A DNA stretch of 64,000 bases from Streptomyces mesophilus (GCF_011044995.1 NZ_JAAKZW010000003.1:122456-186455), one strand, 5' to 3'. Shown: positions 1 to 18,517, numbered from the stretch's first letter. Notes: generated by a model from the sequence alone, not told the origin. Program-made: numbers and translations.

Positions 1-5352
<5,352 letters not shown>

Positions 5353-5369
5353 GGGAGACCGGAAGAGCC

Positions 5370-8300
5370 ATGACCAACGACAACAACGCCGAAGTTCTCG
5401 ACTACCTCAAGCGGACCTCGATCGAGCTGCTCGAGACGCGCAAGCGTCTGCAGGAACTGACCGACGCCGCCGCCGAGCCGATCGCGGTCGTGGGCGTCGC
5501 CTGCCGCTTCCCGGGCGGTGTCACCTCGCCCGAGGAGCTGTGGGAGCTGGTGCACCAGGGCGCGGACGTCATGTCGGACTTCCCCGACGACCGCGGCTGG
5601 GACCTCGAGGCCCTGTTCGACCCGAACCGACCCGGTTCCTGTTCCACGCGCAAGGGCGGATTCCTGTACGACGCCGGGGAGTTCGACGCCGAGTTCTTCG
5701 GGATCAGCCCGCGTGAGGCCGCCGCCGCGGACCCTCAGCAGCGCCTGCTCCTGGAGACGTCGTGGGAGTCCCTTGAGCGTGCCGGCATCGACCCCGACTC
5801 CCTGCGCGGCAGTGACACCGGGGTGTTCGCGGGCCTGGCCTACTTCGGCTACGGCAACCACTTCGAGACCCCCGAGTCCATCGCGGGCTACGCGCAGATC
5901 GGCTCGCTCCTGAGCGTGGCCTCCGGCCGGGTCTCGTACGCCCTCGGCCTGGAGGGTCCCTCGCTGTCCACGGACACCGCGTGCTCGTCCTCACTGGTGG
6001 CGGTGCACCAGGCGGTGCAGTCGCTGCGCCAGAACGAGTGCTCCCTCGCGCTCGCCGGCGGCGTCACCGTCGTCGGCATGCCGCAGGTGTTCCGGGAGAT
6101 GTCCAAGCTGCGCGGCCTGTCCGACGACGGCCGGTGCAAGGCGTTCGCGGACGCGGCCGACGGCACCGGATTCTCCGAGGGCGTCGGCGTGCTCGTGCTC
6201 GAGCGGCTCTCCGAGGCGCGCCGCAACGGCCGCCGCATCTGGGCGGTCATCCGCGGCTCGGCCATCAACCAGGACGGCGCCTCCAACGGACTGACCGCGC
6301 CGAGCGGTCCCGCGCAGCAGCGCGTCATCAAGGCCGCCCTGGCCAACGCCCGGCTGCAGCCGGGCGATGTGGACGCGGTGGAGGCGCATGGCACCGGTAC
6401 GAAGCTGGGCGACCCCATCGAGGCAGGTGCGCTCCTGGCCACCTACGGGCAGGGGCGCGAGGACAGCAGCCCGCTGTGGCTGGGCTCGCTCAAGTCGAAC
6501 ATCGGCCACACCCAGGCCGCGGCGGGCGTCGCCGGCCTGATCAAGATGATCATGGCGATGGAGCACGGCGTCCTGCCGAAGACGCTGCACGTGGACCGCC
6601 CCTCCAGCCACGTGGACTGGTCGGCCGGCGCGGTCGAACTGCTCACCGAGGCCCGCGAGTGGGGCACGCAGGACGGCCGGCCGCGCCGGGCCGGAGTGTC
6701 GGCCTTCGGCGTCAGCGGCACCAACGCGCACGTCGTCCTGGAGCAGGCACCCGAGCCGGAACCCGAGCCCGAGGAAGAGCTCGAACCCCCGTACTGCGGA
6801 ACCGATGTGGCGCCCTGGACGCCGTGGGTGCTGTCCGCGCGGTCGGTGCCCGCCCTGCGCGCCCAGGCGGCCAAGCTCCACGATTTCGCCACCACCGCCG
6901 CCGACCAGGACCTGGACCTCGCCGACGTCGGCTGGTCGCTGGCGGCGGGCCGCAGCGCCCTCGAACACCGCGCGGCGGTCCTCGGCCGTGACCGCGAGGA
7001 ACTCCTCAGCGGGCTGAGCGCTCTCGCGGACGGTACGAACACCCCCGTCGTGGTCACCGCCACGGCCGCGGAAACGGCTGGCACGGTCTTCCTGTTCCCC
7101 GGCCAGGGCTCGCCCTGGGCCGGTGCGGCCCGCGAGCTGTACGACACCTACCCGGTGTTCGCCCGCAGCGTCGACGAGATCTGCGCCCGCTTCGACTCCC
7201 ATGTGCCCTTCGCGCTGCGCGACCTCCTGCTCACCGACGAGCCGGACGGACGCGAGCGCACCGACATCGCGCAGGCGGCCCTGTTCACCCTGCAGGTCAG
7301 CCTGTACCGGCTGCTCACAGCCGTCTGCCCGCCGCCCGCCCGGCTCGTGGGCCACTCGGTCGGCGAGATCGCCGCCGCCCACGTCTCCGGCATCCTGGAC
7401 CTGGACACCGCGACCCGGCTCGTGGCCGCCCGCGGACGCACCATGCAGAGCGTCACGGAACCCGGCGCGATGCTCGCCGTACGCACCGGTGAGGCCGGCA
7501 TCGCCCCGCTGCTCGCCGAGTTCGACCGGGTCGGGCTCGCGGCGGTCAACGGCCCCGAGTCCGTTGTGGTCTCGGGCCTGCGCGAGCAGGTCCATGCGAT
7601 CCGTGACCGGCTCGTCGACGCGGGCACCTCCGCGAAGCTGCTCCCGGTCGAGCACGCCTTCCACTCCCCGCTCATGGACCCGATCCTGGACGAGTTCGCG
7701 GCGGCGCTCGGCACCCTGCCCCCGGGCGAGATGGCCGTGCCCATCGTCTCGACCAGGCTGGGCCGCGAGGTCACGGCGCAGGAGCTGTCCTTTGCCGCGT
7801 ACTGGATCGGCCATGTCCGCGAACCGGTGCGCTACCACGACGCGGTGGAGTGCGCCCGCGCCCTGGGAGCGAACATCTTCGTCGAGGTGGGCCCGGGCGC
7901 CACCCTCACCGGCCTCACCAAGGACGCCTTCGCCGCACAGGACGTCACCGACGCCGTGGTCCTGCCCGCGGCCCGGCGCGACCGCCCGGCCGCGCAGGCC
8001 CTGCTCGGCGCCCTGGCCGAACTCCACGTACGGGGCGCCTCGGTGGACTTCGCCGCCGTGTTCGGCAAGCGGCGCCGAGTCGACCTGCCCACCTACGCCT
8101 TCCAGCACCAGCACTACTGGCTGGACTTCCTGGCCGAACAGGAGTCGGCGGACGTCGCCTCCGCGGGCCTCGCCGACCCCGCACACCCGATGCTCGGAGC
8201 GCTGGTCGAGCACCCCGGCACCGGCGAAGCCGTCCTCACCGGCCTGTGGTCGCTGCGCACCCACGGCTGGCTCGCCGACCACACCGTGTTCGGTGAGACC

Positions 8301-11300
8301 GTCGTCCCCGCCACCGCCCTGATGGACCTGGCGCTGTCAGCCGGCGCGCACGTCGCATGCACCGCCCTGGAGGAACTCACCCTCGAAGTCCCCTTGATCC
8401 TGCCCGAGTCGGGCGACGTCCAGGTCCGTGTCGTCGTCGGCGCCGCCGACGACCGGGCCCGCCGCAGCCTCGACGTCTATGCCCGCCCGGTCGGCACGGA
8501 CGACGAACCGGGCAACTGGCTGCGTCACGCCATGGGCACCCTCGCCCCGGGCGACTCCGAGACCCGGGACGACTCCACGGCCTCGGCCGCGTGGCCGCCC
8601 GCCGGGGCCGAGCGGCTCGCCTTCGACACCCTCTACGACCACTTCGCCGACGCCGGCTTCGACTACGGCCCGGCCTTCCGCGGGCTGCGCGAGGTCTGGC
8701 GCCACGGTGACGACCTCTTCGCCCTCGCCACGCTTCCGCAGGACGCCGAGGCCCCGGCCGACGGGTTCGTGCTGCACCCGGCGCTCATGGACACCGTCCT
8801 GCACGCCTCGATCGTCGGCGGCTTCATCGAAGTGACCGGAGACCAGGGCCGGATGCCCTTCGCCTGGTCCGGAGTCGAACCTTCCGGGCGCGCGGCGGGC
8901 ACCACCGTACGGGTGCGCCTGCGCCGCACCGGCGAGGACCGCATCTCCCTGGCCGTCGCCGACGAGCACGGCGCGCACCTAGCCACGGTCGCGGCCCTCA
9001 CCTTCCGGCCGGCCGTCGCCGCACAGGTCCGCTCGGCCCGCGGCGGCCAGGCACTTCCGCTGTACGAGGTGCGGTGGCGGCCGTACGAGAGCGACGCGGC
9101 CTTCGACGGGAGCCTCGCCGTCCTCGGCACCGCTGCGGGCTCGGCCGCCCGGGTGCTCGCCGCAGGCGGCGACCGCGCCGCACTGCACGCCTCGCTGGAC
9201 GCGGTGCCCACGACGAACGCGCCCAGTCACCTCGTTCTGTGCCTGGACGACTTGGTGCCCGCCGACGCCGACGTGCTCACCGCGGTCGCCGCAGCGGACA
9301 CGTACGTGCTCGAACGTGTCCAGGAGTTCCTCACCGAACCCGCCTTCGACGCCACCACCTTGGTGGTCGTGACCCGCCTCGCCCAGGACACCGGCGGGGG
9401 CGAGCGCCTCGCCTCCCTGCCCGGCGCGTCCGTGTGGGGCCTGATCCGCAGCGCCCAGATCGAGCACCCTGGCCGCTTCCGGCTCGTCGACCTCGACGAC
9501 GCCGAGAGCTCCTGGGCCCGGCTGCCCGACGCCCTCGCCGCCGACGAGCCCCAACTGGCCCTGCGCGAGGGCGAGGTGAGCGTGCCGCGCCTGGCCGTGG
9601 CCGCCCCCGACGAGCAGCGCATCGAGCCCCCCGCGTCCGGCGCCCACCGGCTCGGCATCCCCACCAGGGGCACCCTGGAGAACCTGACCTGGGTGGAGTG
9701 CCCCGAGGTCGAGGCGCCCCTGAGCGCCGGGCAGGTGCGGATCGCCGTACAGGCCGCGGGTCTCAACTTCCGCGATGTGACGATCGCGTTGGGCCTCATC
9801 GACGAGACCGCCATCGACGCCGGGCTCGGCAGCGAAGGCGCCGGCATCGTGCTCGATGTGGCCGACGACGTGACGGACCTGGCCCCGGGCGACCGGGTCA
9901 CCGGCATCTTCTCCGGCGCGTTCGGCCGTACCGCGATCGCGGACCACCGCATGCTCGTGCCGGTACCCGACGGGTGGAGCTTCGCGCAGGCCGCGTCCAT
10001 GCCGTGCACCTTCCTCACCGCGTACCACGGACTGCTGCGTGTGGCCGGTCTTGCGAAGGGCCAACGCGTCCTCATCCACGCGGCCGCCGGCGGCGTCGGC
10101 ATGGCCGCCGTGCGGATCGCCCAGCACCTCGGAGCCGAGGTGTACGCCACCGCGAGCCCCGCCAAGTGGCCCGCGCTCAAGGCGCTCGGCATCGACGAGA
10201 GCCACCTCGCGTCCTCGCGCGACCTCGACTTCGCGGAGAAGTTCCGCGCCGCGACCGGCGGGCGCGGCATGGACGTCGTCCTCAACTCCCTTGCCCACAA
10301 GTTCGTCGACGCCTCCCTGACACTGCTGCCCGGCGGCGGGCACTTCGTCGAGATGGGCAAGACCGACATCCGCGACCCCGAGCAGGTGGCCGCGGACCAC
10401 CCTGGCGTCCACTACGAGGCCTTCGACCTGTACGCGACCGGCCCGGACGCCCTCCAGGACATGTTCCGGGCCGTCATGGAGCTGTTCGCCGACGGCCACA
10501 TCGAGCTCAACCCGCTCACGGTGTCCGACATCCGCGACGCCCGCCGCACCTTCCGCGAGATGAGCCAGGGCCGGCACGTCGGCAAGCTGGTCCTGGAGAT
10601 CGGCGGCGGCTTCGGTGGCGGCACCGTACTGGTGACCGGCGCCACCGGGGGAGTGGGCTCGATCGTCGCCCGGCACCTGGTCGCCGAACATGGCGTACGC
10701 AGCCTGTTGCTGGCCAGTCGTTCCGGTCCCGACGCCGAGGGCGCGGACCGGCTCGCCGCCGATCTGCGGGCCGCGGGAGCACAGGTGCGGGTTGTGGCCT
10801 GCGACGTCGCCGACCGCGACGCCGTGGCCCGGCTGCTCGCCTGTGTGCCCGGCGACCATCCGCTCACCGCGGTGGTGCACGCGGCCGGCGTCCTGGCCGA
10901 CGGCACACTCGAGACGCTGACCTCGCACAGCATCGGCCAAGCGCTCGCGGCCAAGGCGGGCGGCGCCCTGCACCTGCACGAACTGACGCGCGGGCACGCC
11001 CTGTCGGCGTTCATCCAGTTCTCCGCATACGCGGGCCAGATCGGCAATGGCGGCCAGGCCGCCTACACCGCCGCCAACACCTTCCTGGACGCCCTGGCCG
11101 TCCAGCGCCGCGCCGACGGGCTGCCCGCCCGCTCGCTGGCCTGGGGATGGTGGTCCGAGAGCGGAGGCATGGCCGACGAGCTCGCGGCGGCCGACCTGTC
11201 GCGGCTGCGCCGCCTCGGCATCGCCCCGATGACGAACGCCGACGCACTGGCGCTGTTCGACGCGGCGTACGCGCACGGCAGTCCCGCGCTGGTCCCGGCC

Positions 11301-11975
11301 CGCGTCGACCTCACGCCCCTGCGGAACAGGCCCGCGGAGGAACTGCCGTCACTGCTACGGGACTTGGCCGCATCGGCCCGCCCCCGGCGCGCCAAGGCGA
11401 CCACGTCCAAGGACTCCGCGCCGGCGGGCCTCGCCGAACGGCTGGCGGCCCTGCCGGCCGACGAGGCGGGCCAGGTGCTCCTGGAGTGGATGAGCGAGCA
11501 GGTCGCCGTCGTACTCGGCCACGCATCCGGTGCGGGCATCGACGTCGACCAGCAGTTCACCCAGCTCGGCTTCGACTCGCTGACCGCCGTCGAACTCTGC
11601 AACCTGCTGGCCGCGTCGACCGGCCTGCGCCTGGCCTCCACCCTCGTCTTCAGCTATCCGACACCGCGCGAACTCGCCGAGCACCTGTCGGGTCTGCTGC
11701 GCCCGGCGACCGAACCGGCCGCCGCGGACGAGGCGGCGGGCGAGGCCGACGAGGCGCACCTGCGCGAGCTGCTGAGCACGGTGTCGGTCGAAAGCCTGCG
11801 CGGCGCGGGCCTGTTGGAGCAGGTCCTCGCACTGGCAGGACCGGACGGAACCGGCGACCGGGCCGCACCGCACGGATCCGCCGCCCTGACCGCACCGGCC
11901 GAGGCGGCCCTCGCGGACGAACTGTCGGACCTGGACCTGGATTCCCTGGTCGAGCTGGCTCTGGAGGACAACTGA
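5370..11975 (+). CDS. Type I PKS module, KS-AT-DH-ER-KR-ACP
   Basis: A 2201-residue fully reducing extension module. The N-terminal coiled-coil docking segment (1-35, starting [20 protein letters not shown]) should pair with the tail of the upstream protein. KS Cys205 in DTACSSS; AT Ser663 in GHSVGE with HAFH at 762-765, hence malonyl-CoA. DH has His971 (WLADHTVFG) and Asp1141 (HPALMD), so it looks active. ER spans ~1431-1747 with the nucleotide loop [13 protein letters not shown] spans ~1750-1930 with Tyr1899, but Ala1886 stands where the catalytic Ser is expected (FSAYAG instead of FSSxAG). ACP Ser2070 in GFDSL; C-terminal docking tail rich in Asp/Glu/Leu. If the KR still works the module yields a saturated two-carbon unit. 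Stop and next start overlap (TGATG). Confidence 0.97.
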   Translation: MTNDNNAEVLDYLKRTSIELLETRKRLQELTDAAAEPIAVVGVACRFPGGVTSPEELWELVHQGADVMSDFPDDRGWDLEALFDPNRPGSCSTRKGGFLYDAGEFDAEFFGISPREAAAADPQQRLLLETSWESLERAGIDPDSLRGSDTGVFAGLAYFGYGNHFETPESIAGYAQIGSLLSVASGRVSYALGLEGPSLSTDTACSSSLVAVHQAVQSLRQNECSLALAGGVTVVGMPQVFREMSKLRGLSDDGRCKAFADAADGTGFSEGVGVLVLERLSEARRNGRRIWAVIRGSAINQDGASNGLTAPSGPAQQRVIKAALANARLQPGDVDAVEAHGTGTKLGDPIEAGALLATYGQGREDSSPLWLGSLKSNIGHTQAAAGVAGLIKMIMAMEHGVLPKTLHVDRPSSHVDWSAGAVELLTEAREWGTQDGRPRRAGVSAFGVSGTNAHVVLEQAPEPEPEPEEELEPPYCGTDVAPWTPWVLSARSVPALRAQAAKLHDFATTAADQDLDLADVGWSLAAGRSALEHRAAVLGRDREELLSGLSALADGTNTPVVVTATAAETAGTVFLFPGQGSPWAGAARELYDTYPVFARSVDEICARFDSHVPFALRDLLLTDEPDGRERTDIAQAALFTLQVSLYRLLTAVCPPPARLVGHSVGEIAAAHVSGILDLDTATRLVAARGRTMQSVTEPGAMLAVRTGEAGIAPLLAEFDRVGLAAVNGPESVVVSGLREQVHAIRDRLVDAGTSAKLLPVEHAFHSPLMDPILDEFAAALGTLPPGEMAVPIVSTRLGREVTAQELSFAAYWIGHVREPVRYHDAVECARALGANIFVEVGPGATLTGLTKDAFAAQDVTDAVVLPAARRDRPAAQALLGALAELHVRGASVDFAAVFGKRRRVDLPTYAFQHQHYWLDFLAEQESADVASAGLADPAHPMLGALVEHPGTGEAVLTGLWSLRTHGWLADHTVFGETVVPATALMDLALSAGAHVACTALEELTLEVPLILPESGDVQVRVVVGAADDRARRSLDVYARPVGTDDEPGNWLRHAMGTLAPGDSETRDDSTASAAWPPAGAERLAFDTLYDHFADAGFDYGPAFRGLREVWRHGDDLFALATLPQDAEAPADGFVLHPALMDTVLHASIVGGFIEVTGDQGRMPFAWSGVEPSGRAAGTTVRVRLRRTGEDRISLAVADEHGAHLATVAALTFRPAVAAQVRSARGGQALPLYEVRWRPYESDAAFDGSLAVLGTAAGSAARVLAAGGDRAALHASLDAVPTTNAPSHLVLCLDDLVPADADVLTAVAAADTYVLERVQEFLTEPAFDATTLVVVTRLAQDTGGGERLASLPGASVWGLIRSAQIEHPGRFRLVDLDDAESSWARLPDALAADEPQLALREGEVSVPRLAVAAPDEQRIEPPASGAHRLGIPTRGTLENLTWVECPEVEAPLSAGQVRIAVQAAGLNFRDVTIALGLIDETAIDAGLGSEGAGIVLDVADDVTDLAPGDRVTGIFSGAFGRTAIADHRMLVPVPDGWSFAQAASMPCTFLTAYHGLLRVAGLAKGQRVLIHAAAGGVGMAAVRIAQHLGAEVYATASPAKWPALKALGIDESHLASSRDLDFAEKFRAATGGRGMDVVLNSLAHKFVDASLTLLPGGGHFVEMGKTDIRDPEQVAADHPGVHYEAFDLYATGPDALQDMFRAVMELFADGHIELNPLTVSDIRDARRTFREMSQGRHVGKLVLEIGGGFGGGTVLVTGATGGVGSIVARHLVAEHGVRSLLLASRSGPDAEGADRLAADLRAAGAQVRVVACDVADRDAVARLLACVPGDHPLTAVVHAAGVLADGTLETLTSHSIGQALAAKAGGALHLHELTRGHALSAFIQFSAYAGQIGNGGQAAYTAANTFLDALAVQRRADGLPARSLAWGWWSESGGMADELAAADLSRLRRLGIAPMTNADALALFDAAYAHGSPALVPARVDLTPLRNRPAEELPSLLRDLAASARPRRAKATTSKDSAPAGLAERLAALPADEAGQVLLEWMSEQVAVVLGHASGAGIDVDQQFTQLGFDSLTAVELCNLLAASTGLRLASTLVFSYPTPRELAEHLSGLLRPATEPAAADEAAGEADEAHLRELLSTVSVESLRGAGLLEQVLALAGPDGTGDRAAPHGSAALTAPAEAALADELSDLDLDSLVELALEDN

Positions 11976-14900
11976 TGGGCGATGTGACCGGCCCGGCCGG
12001 ACGTACGGCGGGCGGGAGCGACGACCGGATCCAGCGGGCCCTGCGCACCCTGCTCGAGGAGCGTGACCGTCTGCGGCAGGAGAACGAGCAGCTGACGGCC
12101 CGCCGCCACGAGCCGATCGCCGTGGTCTCCATGGCCTGCCGCTACCCCGGCGGCGTGAGCTCGCCCGAGGACCTGTGGAAGCTGGTGCGCGAAGGCCGCG
12201 ACGTCATGGGCGACTTCCCGACGGACCGCGGCTGGCGCGACGTGTACGACGCCGACCCGGACACCCGGGGCACCGCGTACACCCGCCAGGGCGGCTTCCT
12301 GGACGATGTCGCGGGCTTCGACGCGGAGTTCTTCCACCTCAGCCCGCGCGAGGCGCTGGCTGTCGACCCGCACCACCGGCTGCTCCTCGAGACGTCCTGG
12401 GAGGTCTTCGAGCGCGCCGGCATCGTCCCGGCGAAGGTGCGCGGCGAGGAGATCGGCGTCTTCACCGGGGTGAGCTCGACCGAGTACGGCTGGCGCTTCC
12501 TGGAGGGCGGCGACAAGGACCTCGAGGGCTACCTCCTGTACGGCAGCTCCCTGAGCGTGGCCTCCGGCCGGGTCGCGTACGAACTCGGCCTGACCGGGCC
12601 CGCGGTGTCGGTGGACACGGCGTGCTCCTCCTCGCTCGTGGCCCTGCACCAAGCCGTACAGGCGCTGCGCTCGGGGGAGTGCTCGATGGCGCTGGCCGGC
12701 GGTGCGCTGGTGATGGCGACGCCCGCGATGTTCGTGGAGTTCTCCCGCCAGCGCGCCCTGTCGCCCGACGGGCGCTGCAAGGCGTTCGCGGACGGGGCCG
12801 ACGGGACCGGCTGGGCGGAGGGAGTGGGCGTCCTGCTCCTGGAGCGGCTCTCGGACGCGCGGCGCAACGGCCACCCGGTCCTCGCCGTCGTCCGCGGATC
12901 GGCCGTCAACCAGGACGGCGCCAGCAACGGACTGACCGCACCCAACGGCCGCGCCCAGGAGAAGGTGATCCGCAAGGCGCTCGCCGACGCAGGGCTCACG
13001 CCGGCCGACGTGGACCTGGTCGAGGCGCACGGGACCGGCACCAAGCTGGGCGACCCCATCGAGGCGACCGCGCTCCTTGCGACGTACGGGCAGGGCCGCG
13101 CCGAGGACAGCCCCGTATGGCTGGGATCCTTGAAGTCCAACCTCGGCCACACCATGGCCGCGGCCGGCGTCGGCGGCGTCATCAAGACCGTCATGGCGAT
13201 GCGCCACGGCCATCTGCCGAAAACGCTGCACGTGGGCGAGGTCTCGCGGCACGTCGACTGGTCCTCGGGCGCCGTCGAGGTCCTCGCCGAAGGCCGCGAG
13301 TGGCCCCGCGGACAGGGCCCGCGCAGGGCCGCTGTCTCCTCGTTCGGCGTCAGCGGCACCAATGCGCACGTCGTCCTCGAGGAAGCCCCGCGAGAGGAAG
13401 CCCCGCACCAGGGGCGGCCCGACACCGAACCCACCGCCGCCGCGGGCGGGGTGGTGCCCTGGGTGCTGTCCGCCAAGAGCGCCAAGGCCGTCCAGGAACA
13501 GGCGGCGAGGCTGGCGGAGTTCGTCGCCGCCGACCCCGGCCTGGACGTCGCCGACGTGGGCCACTCGCTGGTGACGAGCCGCTCCACGTTCGAGCACCGC
13601 GCGGTGGTCCTCGGCCGCGGGCGCGAGGAGTTGACCGCCGGGCTCCAAGCGCTCGGCCTCGGTACGGAGTCCGCCTCGGTGGTGCGGGGCGCGGCCGGCA
13701 AGCTCGGCCCCGTGGCCTTCGTATTCCCGGGCCAGGGCTCGCAGTGGGCCGGAATGGGGCGTGAACTGTACGACGCCTTCCCGGTGTTCGCGCAGAGCCT
13801 CGACGCGTGCGCGGCCGCCCTGTCCGAGTGGGTGGACTGGTCCCTGCTCGACGTGATCCGTGGGGTACCGGGCGCACCGGGCCTCGACCGGGTCGACGTC
13901 GTACAGCCCGCGCTGTTCTCGGTGATGGTGGCCACGGCCGCCCTGTGGCGTTCCTTCGGTGTCGAACCGTCCGCGGTGGTGGGCCACAGTCAGGGCGAGA
14001 TCGCGGCCGCCCACGTCTGCGGCGCGCTGTCGCTGCGGGAGGCCGCCAAGGTCGTGGCGCGGCGCAGCCAGGCCCTGACGGGACTCATCGGCCACGGCTC
14101 GATGGCGTCGGTGGCCGAGCCACTGGACGTGGTCGAGGCGAAGCTGGCCCCGTTCGGCGACCGCATCAGTGTCGCCGTCGTCAACGGCCCCCGCTCCGTG
14201 GTGGTGTCCGGTGAGCCGGACGCCCTGGACGAGTTCGTGGCCGCGCTGAAGGCCGACGGCTCCCAGGCCTCGCGGATCAAGGTCGAGTACGCCTCGCACT
14301 CGCAGCACGTCGACCGGGTACGCGACGACGTGCTCGCCGCGGTGGGCGACCTCGCCCCGGTCACCTCGCGCCTGCCGTTCTACTCGACCCTGCACGGCGC
14401 GCTCTTCGACACCGCGGGCCTGGACGGCGCCTACTGGTACACGAACCTGCGCGAGAGGGTCCGGTTCGAATCCTCAGTACGGCACATGGCCGAGGACGGC
14501 TACCGGGTGTTCATCGAGATGAGCCCGCACCCCGTGCTCACCATGCCGGTGCAGGACACCGTCGAGAGTGTCGTGGGGGACGCCGGGGGTTCGCTGGTGC
14601 TGTCCTCGACGCGGCGCGGCCGCGCCGAGACGGAAGCCCTGCTCGGTTCGCTGTCGGCGCTCCATGCCGCGGGCGGCTCCGTGGACTTCACGGCGCTGCT
14701 CGGCGAGCGACGGCGTGTGGACCTTCCCACGTACGCGTTCCAACGGCGCCGCTACTGGCTCAGCTCCGCGCAGGCGCCCGTACCGGAGGCGGAAGCAGCC
14801 GTTCCGCAGGTGCCCGTGCAGGAGGACGTCCCTCTGTCGCGGCGGATCGCCACGCTGACCGGCCAGGACGCGCGGGCCCTGGCGCTCGATCACGTCCTCA

Positions 14901-15112
14901 CAAAGGTCGCCGTCGTCCTGGGCCACTCCAGCAGTGAATCGGTCGGCGCCGACCAGGAGTTCAAGGACCTCGGCTTCGACTCCTTGCTGTCCGTGGAGCT
15001 CAGCAAGCGCCTGGCCGCGTCGACCGGAATCAAGCTGAAGCCGAACGTGGTGCTGCGTCACCCGTCACCGCGGCTGATCGCCGAGCACATCGTGACCTGC
15101 TCGGCCACCTAG
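11975..15112 (+). CDS. Type I PKS module, KS-AT-ACP, methylmalonyl-specific
   Basis: A 1045-residue module without reductive domains. The start ATG overlaps the stop of the preceding PKS gene and is followed by a typical docking coiled coil (~15-45, rich in Arg/Leu/Glu), which fixes the start although the frame is open far upstream. KS Cys217 in DTACSSS with EAHGTGT and KSNLGH; AT Ser672 in GHSQGE and YASH at 772-775, so methylmalonyl-CoA. ACP Ser1003 in GFDSLLS. The protein ends about 30 residues after the ACP (EHIVTCSAT) with no docking helices and no thioesterase. The beta-ketoacyl chain should therefore pass directly to a condensation domain, most simply the NRPS encoded 191 bases downstream. 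Confidence 0.96.
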   Translation: MGDVTGPAGRTAGGSDDRIQRALRTLLEERDRLRQENEQLTARRHEPIAVVSMACRYPGGVSSPEDLWKLVREGRDVMGDFPTDRGWRDVYDADPDTRGTAYTRQGGFLDDVAGFDAEFFHLSPREALAVDPHHRLLLETSWEVFERAGIVPAKVRGEEIGVFTGVSSTEYGWRFLEGGDKDLEGYLLYGSSLSVASGRVAYELGLTGPAVSVDTACSSSLVALHQAVQALRSGECSMALAGGALVMATPAMFVEFSRQRALSPDGRCKAFADGADGTGWAEGVGVLLLERLSDARRNGHPVLAVVRGSAVNQDGASNGLTAPNGRAQEKVIRKALADAGLTPADVDLVEAHGTGTKLGDPIEATALLATYGQGRAEDSPVWLGSLKSNLGHTMAAAGVGGVIKTVMAMRHGHLPKTLHVGEVSRHVDWSSGAVEVLAEGREWPRGQGPRRAAVSSFGVSGTNAHVVLEEAPREEAPHQGRPDTEPTAAAGGVVPWVLSAKSAKAVQEQAARLAEFVAADPGLDVADVGHSLVTSRSTFEHRAVVLGRGREELTAGLQALGLGTESASVVRGAAGKLGPVAFVFPGQGSQWAGMGRELYDAFPVFAQSLDACAAALSEWVDWSLLDVIRGVPGAPGLDRVDVVQPALFSVMVATAALWRSFGVEPSAVVGHSQGEIAAAHVCGALSLREAAKVVARRSQALTGLIGHGSMASVAEPLDVVEAKLAPFGDRISVAVVNGPRSVVVSGEPDALDEFVAALKADGSQASRIKVEYASHSQHVDRVRDDVLAAVGDLAPVTSRLPFYSTLHGALFDTAGLDGAYWYTNLRERVRFESSVRHMAEDGYRVFIEMSPHPVLTMPVQDTVESVVGDAGGSLVLSSTRRGRAETEALLGSLSALHAAGGSVDFTALLGERRRVDLPTYAFQRRRYWLSSAQAPVPEAEAAVPQVPVQEDVPLSRRIATLTGQDARALALDHVLTKVAVVLGHSSSESVGADQEFKDLGFDSLLSVELSKRLAASTGIKLKPNVVLRHPSPRLIAEHIVTCSAT

Positions 15113-15128
15113 CTCCACGCCGCTCGCC

Positions 15129-15176
15129 GTCTCGCCGGCGGGACATCCCAAGGTCTCGCCGGCGGGACACCGCAAG
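15129..15176. repeat. Two tandem 24-bp repeats
   Basis: Copies at 15129-15152 and 15153-15176 differ at two positions only. Each contains CGCCGGCGGGACA. The second copy also forms the left arm of the hairpin at 15159-15200. They lie in the gap between the last PKS gene and the NRPS gene. Confidence 0.85.
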
Positions 15177-15200
15177 CCCGCCGGCGCAGTGTCCCGCCGG
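15159..15200. terminator. Strong hairpin after the PKS genes
   Basis: A perfect 12-bp inverted repeat, CCGGCGGGACAC at 15159-15170 and GTGTCCCGCCGG at 15189-15200, with an 18-nt GC-rich loop. It sits 46 bases past the PKS stop and about 100 bases before the NRPS start, with no T-tract. It may be a factor-independent terminator or attenuator of the Streptomyces type, or a protein-binding palindrome. The same core occurs again at 21126-21141. Confidence 0.55.
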
Positions 15201-15303
15201 ACCTCAAGGTGTGTTGAACGGCCCCTCACCGCCCATGACCATGGGCGTGGGGCTCTGCTCATTTCGCCCGCAACCAGGCTTTCTTGTCGAGGGGTTGATT
15301 CGT

Positions 15304-18300
15304 GTGCGTTCGTTCGGCGCGTCGTCTGCGCATAAGGGCATGTGGCGGGCGCAGGAGATGGCTCCTGACACCCCGAACCACGCGCTGACCATGTGGGACG
15401 TGGACGGTGAGCTGAACATGGAGCTCATCCGGTCCGCGCTCCTGCGCGTGATGGGCGAGGCGGAGGTGCTGCGCGTCAACTTCGTCGAACGGGACGGCGC
15501 CTTGCGCCTGGTCCCTCGCGAACTCGGCGACTGGGGGCCCTTCTTCCTCGACCTCGGCTCCGAGCCCGACCCCGAGCAGGCGGCCCGCGACGCCATGGCC
15601 GACCTGGTCCGGGAGCCCTTCGACCTGACGAAGGACCTGCTGTTCCGCCTCGGCGTGGTCCGCCTGGGCGAGAGCCGCTCCCTGCTCGTCATCGCCTACC
15701 ACCACCTGATCTCCGACGGCTTCGGCGCGGGCGGTCTGCTCTCCAAGCGACTCGCCGAGGTGTACACGGCGCTCGTCCGCGGCGAGGCCGTGCCCGAACT
15801 CGCGCACCCCTGGGACGCCGAGTCGTTCGCGAACGAAGCCACGCAGTACCTGGCCTCGGCGAAGTTCGCCGAGGACTCGGAGTTCTGGCGCGGCTATCTC
15901 AAGGACGCGCCGCCGCCCGCCCAGATCCCGCGGGTCGCCCTGTCCGACGCCCAGCGCGCCGAACTGTCCGAACCGCTCTCCAGCGCCGACCAGTGGTCGG
16001 AAGTGGCCGAGACGATCGGCATGGTGAGCCGCACGCTGACCGTGCCGCGCGCCGAGGCCGACACCTGGACGCAGACCGCCCAGTCCCTGGGCCTGTGGAT
16101 GTCGCAGCTCCTGACCGCGGCCACCGCGGCCTACCTGCGCCACCGCTGCGAGCGCCCGGAGTTCCTGCTTTCGCTCGCCGTCGGCAACCGCGTCGGCGTG
16201 GCGAGCAGGACCCCCGGCCTCGCGGTGAACGTGGTGCCGGTGCGTGCCCGGATCGGCCTGGACGCGACGTTCGCCGACACCGCCGAGGCGCTGGTGGACG
16301 AGACGTACGAGATCTTCGACCACACCGCCTGCCACTACTCCGACATCCAGCGGGCGGCCGGCACCACGCTGAGCGGCCGCGGCAGTTACGGTGCCGTCGT
16401 CAACGTCGTGGAGTTCGTCGACCAGCTGCACTTCGGCGACAGCCCGGCGCGCTACGCGGGCGCCACGACCGGCACCTTCGAGGAACTGTCCATCGGCGTC
16501 TACACCGACGGCAGTCCCGACAGCGACCTGTTCATCCGGCTCGACGCCCCCTCCCGCCTCTACCACCGGGCCGAACTCCGTTTCATCGGGGAGGAGTTGA
16601 TCGCCTGCATCCGCGCCGCGGTCGCCGAGCCCGGCCGGACGGTCGGCGCCTTCGACCTCTTGGGCGGCGCCGAGCGCGAGAAGGTTCTCGCGGTCTCGCG
16701 TGGCATTGAGGTACCGCCGGCGGGCCTGACCGCTCCGCAGTTGTTCGCCCGGCAGGTTGAGCAGCACCCCGATGCCGTCGCCCTGGTCGACGGGGACACC
16801 ACCCTGACCTACCGCGAACTGGACGAGAAGGCCGGCCGGATAGCCGGGGCGCTGAGCGGCCGGGGCATCGGCCCCGACCGTGTCGTGGCGCTCGCCCTGC
16901 CCCGCTCGGCGGACCTCGCCGTCGCACTGCTCGGCGTCGTGAAGGCAGGCGCGGCGTATCTCCCCGTCGACGCGTCGGCCCCCGCGGAACGCATCGGCGC
17001 ACAGCTCGGCGAGACCGCCGTGTCCGCCCTGCTCACCGACACGGCCACGGCGGCACGGCTGGGCGACGGCCTGGGGGACTCGGCGCTGCTCCTCACCGAT
17101 CTCCTCGCACAGGACGCCGCGCCCAGCACCTCCCTCGCACCCCACCCGGACAGCCTGCTGGCCGTCCTGAACGACGCGACCGCCGCCACGGCGCAGCCCT
17201 TCGGCGTCACCCACCGCAACCTCGAACGCTTCCTCGCGGACGCCAACTGGCGCGAGGCCGCCGCCGGCACGGTGCTGTGGCACACCCCGCACACCTCCGA
17301 CGCCCTCGCCTTCGAGTTCTGGGCGCCGCTGCTCAGCGGCGGCCGCGTGGTCCTGGCCCCCGCCGGCGAACTCGGCGGCGACGGCCTGGACCGAGCCCGC
17401 CAGGAGCACGGCATCACCGCGCTGTGGCTGCCCGCCGCCCAGTTCTCCACGATCGCCGCCGAGCGGCCCGCGTCCTTCGCCGGGCTGCGCGAGGTGTGGA
17501 CCGGCGGCGACCGGGTGTCCGCGGCCGCGCTGCGCAGGGTCCGGGAAGCCTGCCCCGAACTGACCATCGTCCACGGCCACGGGCTGACCGCCGCCACCGT
17601 GTTCGCCGCCTGCCACCGGCTCGCGGCGGACGAACCGGTGCGGCACGCGGGCACGGTCGGCCGCCCGATGGACAACACGGCCCTGTACGTCCTCGGCCCC
17701 GGCCTGTCCCCGGTCCCCGTCGGGGTGACCGGCGAGCTGTACGTGGCCGGCCTCGGCGTGGTGCGCGGCCACCCCGGACGGCCCGGCGCCACCGCGCAGC
17801 GCTTCGTGGCCTGCCCGTTCGGCCCGGCCGGTTCGGTCATGTACCGCACCGGCGACCGGGTGCGCTGGGGCAGTGACGGACGCCTCGAGTACGTCGCGCG
17901 GGCCGACGCGCACGCCGATGTCCGTGGCGTACGCGTCGAACTCGGCGAGGTCGAGGAAGTGCTGAGCGAGCACAGCGGCATCGCCCAGTGCGCCGTCGTG
18001 GTCAAGGAGGACGGCCAGGGACAGCAGCGCCTGGTGGCGTACGTGGTGGCATCGGCCGGTACGTCGCTGTCGGCCGACGAACTGCGCAGGTTCGCCGCCG
18101 GCTGGCTGCCGGAGTCCATGGTGCCGTCGGTGTTCACGGTGCTCGACCGGCTGCCGGTGACCGCGGCGGGCCGCCTCGACCGGGCGGCGCTGCCGGCCCC
18201 GGCGCTCGACGACGACGCCTACCGTGCGCCGCGCAACGACCGGGAACGCAAGCTGGCCGAAGCCTTCGCCGACGTACTGGAGCTGGACCGGGTCGGTATC

Positions 18301-18507
18301 GACGACGACTTCTTCGACCTCGGCGGCAACTCGCTGCGCGCCATCCGGCTGGTCGGCCTGATCCGGTCGGAGCTGGGTCAGGAGGTCTCCATCCGGCGCC
18401 TGTTCGCGGCGCGCACCATCACCGGCCTGTCGGACATGTGGAAGGACCTCGGCCAGTCAAGCAGGCCGAGCCTGCGCCGCCGTACGAAGGAGGGCGCGGT
18501 CCTCTGA
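15304..18507 (+). CDS. NRPS protein C-A(degenerate)-T
   Basis: A 1067-residue single-module NRPS. I chose GTG 15304 because GAGGGG lies 9 bases upstream and the protein then opens with the usual condensation-domain sequence [17 protein letters not shown]. The C domain has an intact HHLISDG (133-139). The A domain (~465-960) keeps motifs A1, A2, A6 and A7 but has lost A3 ([13 protein letters not shown] instead of [12 protein letters not shown]), A5 (HGHGLTAAT instead of NAYGPTE) and the A10 lysine (Arg957 in TAAGRLDR), so it should not form aminoacyl-AMP. The T domain is intact (Ser1010 in GGNSLRA). The C domain probably accepts the polyketide from the preceding PKS. The T domain would then have to be loaded in trans, for example by a free-standing A-T pair and shuttle thioesterase outside the window. 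Confidence 0.93.
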   Translation: MRSFGASSAHKGMWRAQEMAPDTPNHALTMWDVDGELNMELIRSALLRVMGEAEVLRVNFVERDGALRLVPRELGDWGPFFLDLGSEPDPEQAARDAMADLVREPFDLTKDLLFRLGVVRLGESRSLLVIAYHHLISDGFGAGGLLSKRLAEVYTALVRGEAVPELAHPWDAESFANEATQYLASAKFAEDSEFWRGYLKDAPPPAQIPRVALSDAQRAELSEPLSSADQWSEVAETIGMVSRTLTVPRAEADTWTQTAQSLGLWMSQLLTAATAAYLRHRCERPEFLLSLAVGNRVGVASRTPGLAVNVVPVRARIGLDATFADTAEALVDETYEIFDHTACHYSDIQRAAGTTLSGRGSYGAVVNVVEFVDQLHFGDSPARYAGATTGTFEELSIGVYTDGSPDSDLFIRLDAPSRLYHRAELRFIGEELIACIRAAVAEPGRTVGAFDLLGGAEREKVLAVSRGIEVPPAGLTAPQLFARQVEQHPDAVALVDGDTTLTYRELDEKAGRIAGALSGRGIGPDRVVALALPRSADLAVALLGVVKAGAAYLPVDASAPAERIGAQLGETAVSALLTDTATAARLGDGLGDSALLLTDLLAQDAAPSTSLAPHPDSLLAVLNDATAATAQPFGVTHRNLERFLADANWREAAAGTVLWHTPHTSDALAFEFWAPLLSGGRVVLAPAGELGGDGLDRARQEHGITALWLPAAQFSTIAAERPASFAGLREVWTGGDRVSAAALRRVREACPELTIVHGHGLTAATVFAACHRLAADEPVRHAGTVGRPMDNTALYVLGPGLSPVPVGVTGELYVAGLGVVRGHPGRPGATAQRFVACPFGPAGSVMYRTGDRVRWGSDGRLEYVARADAHADVRGVRVELGEVEEVLSEHSGIAQCAVVVKEDGQGQQRLVAYVVASAGTSLSADELRRFAAGWLPESMVPSVFTVLDRLPVTAAGRLDRAALPAPALDDDAYRAPRNDRERKLAEAFADVLELDRVGIDDDFFDLGGNSLRAIRLVGLIRSELGQEVSIRRLFAARTITGLSDMWKDLGQSSRPSLRRRTKEGAVL

Positions 18508-18517
18508 CCGCGCCGGA

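Noticed and set aside
9074..11974. Extension of the third PKS frame far upstream
   Set aside because: The frame is open by chance inside the second PKS gene. Protein-like sequence with docking coiled coil and KS begins only at ATG 11975, which overlaps the preceding stop.
15211..15303. Earlier GTG start for the C-A-T NRPS gene
   Set aside because: The extra 31 residues are not NRPS-like; GTG 15304 has a good ribosome binding site and begins the C domain normally.
15259..17973. 904-codon - strand ORF opposite the NRPS gene
   Set aside because: Shadow frame; no motif and the + strand encodes C-A-T.
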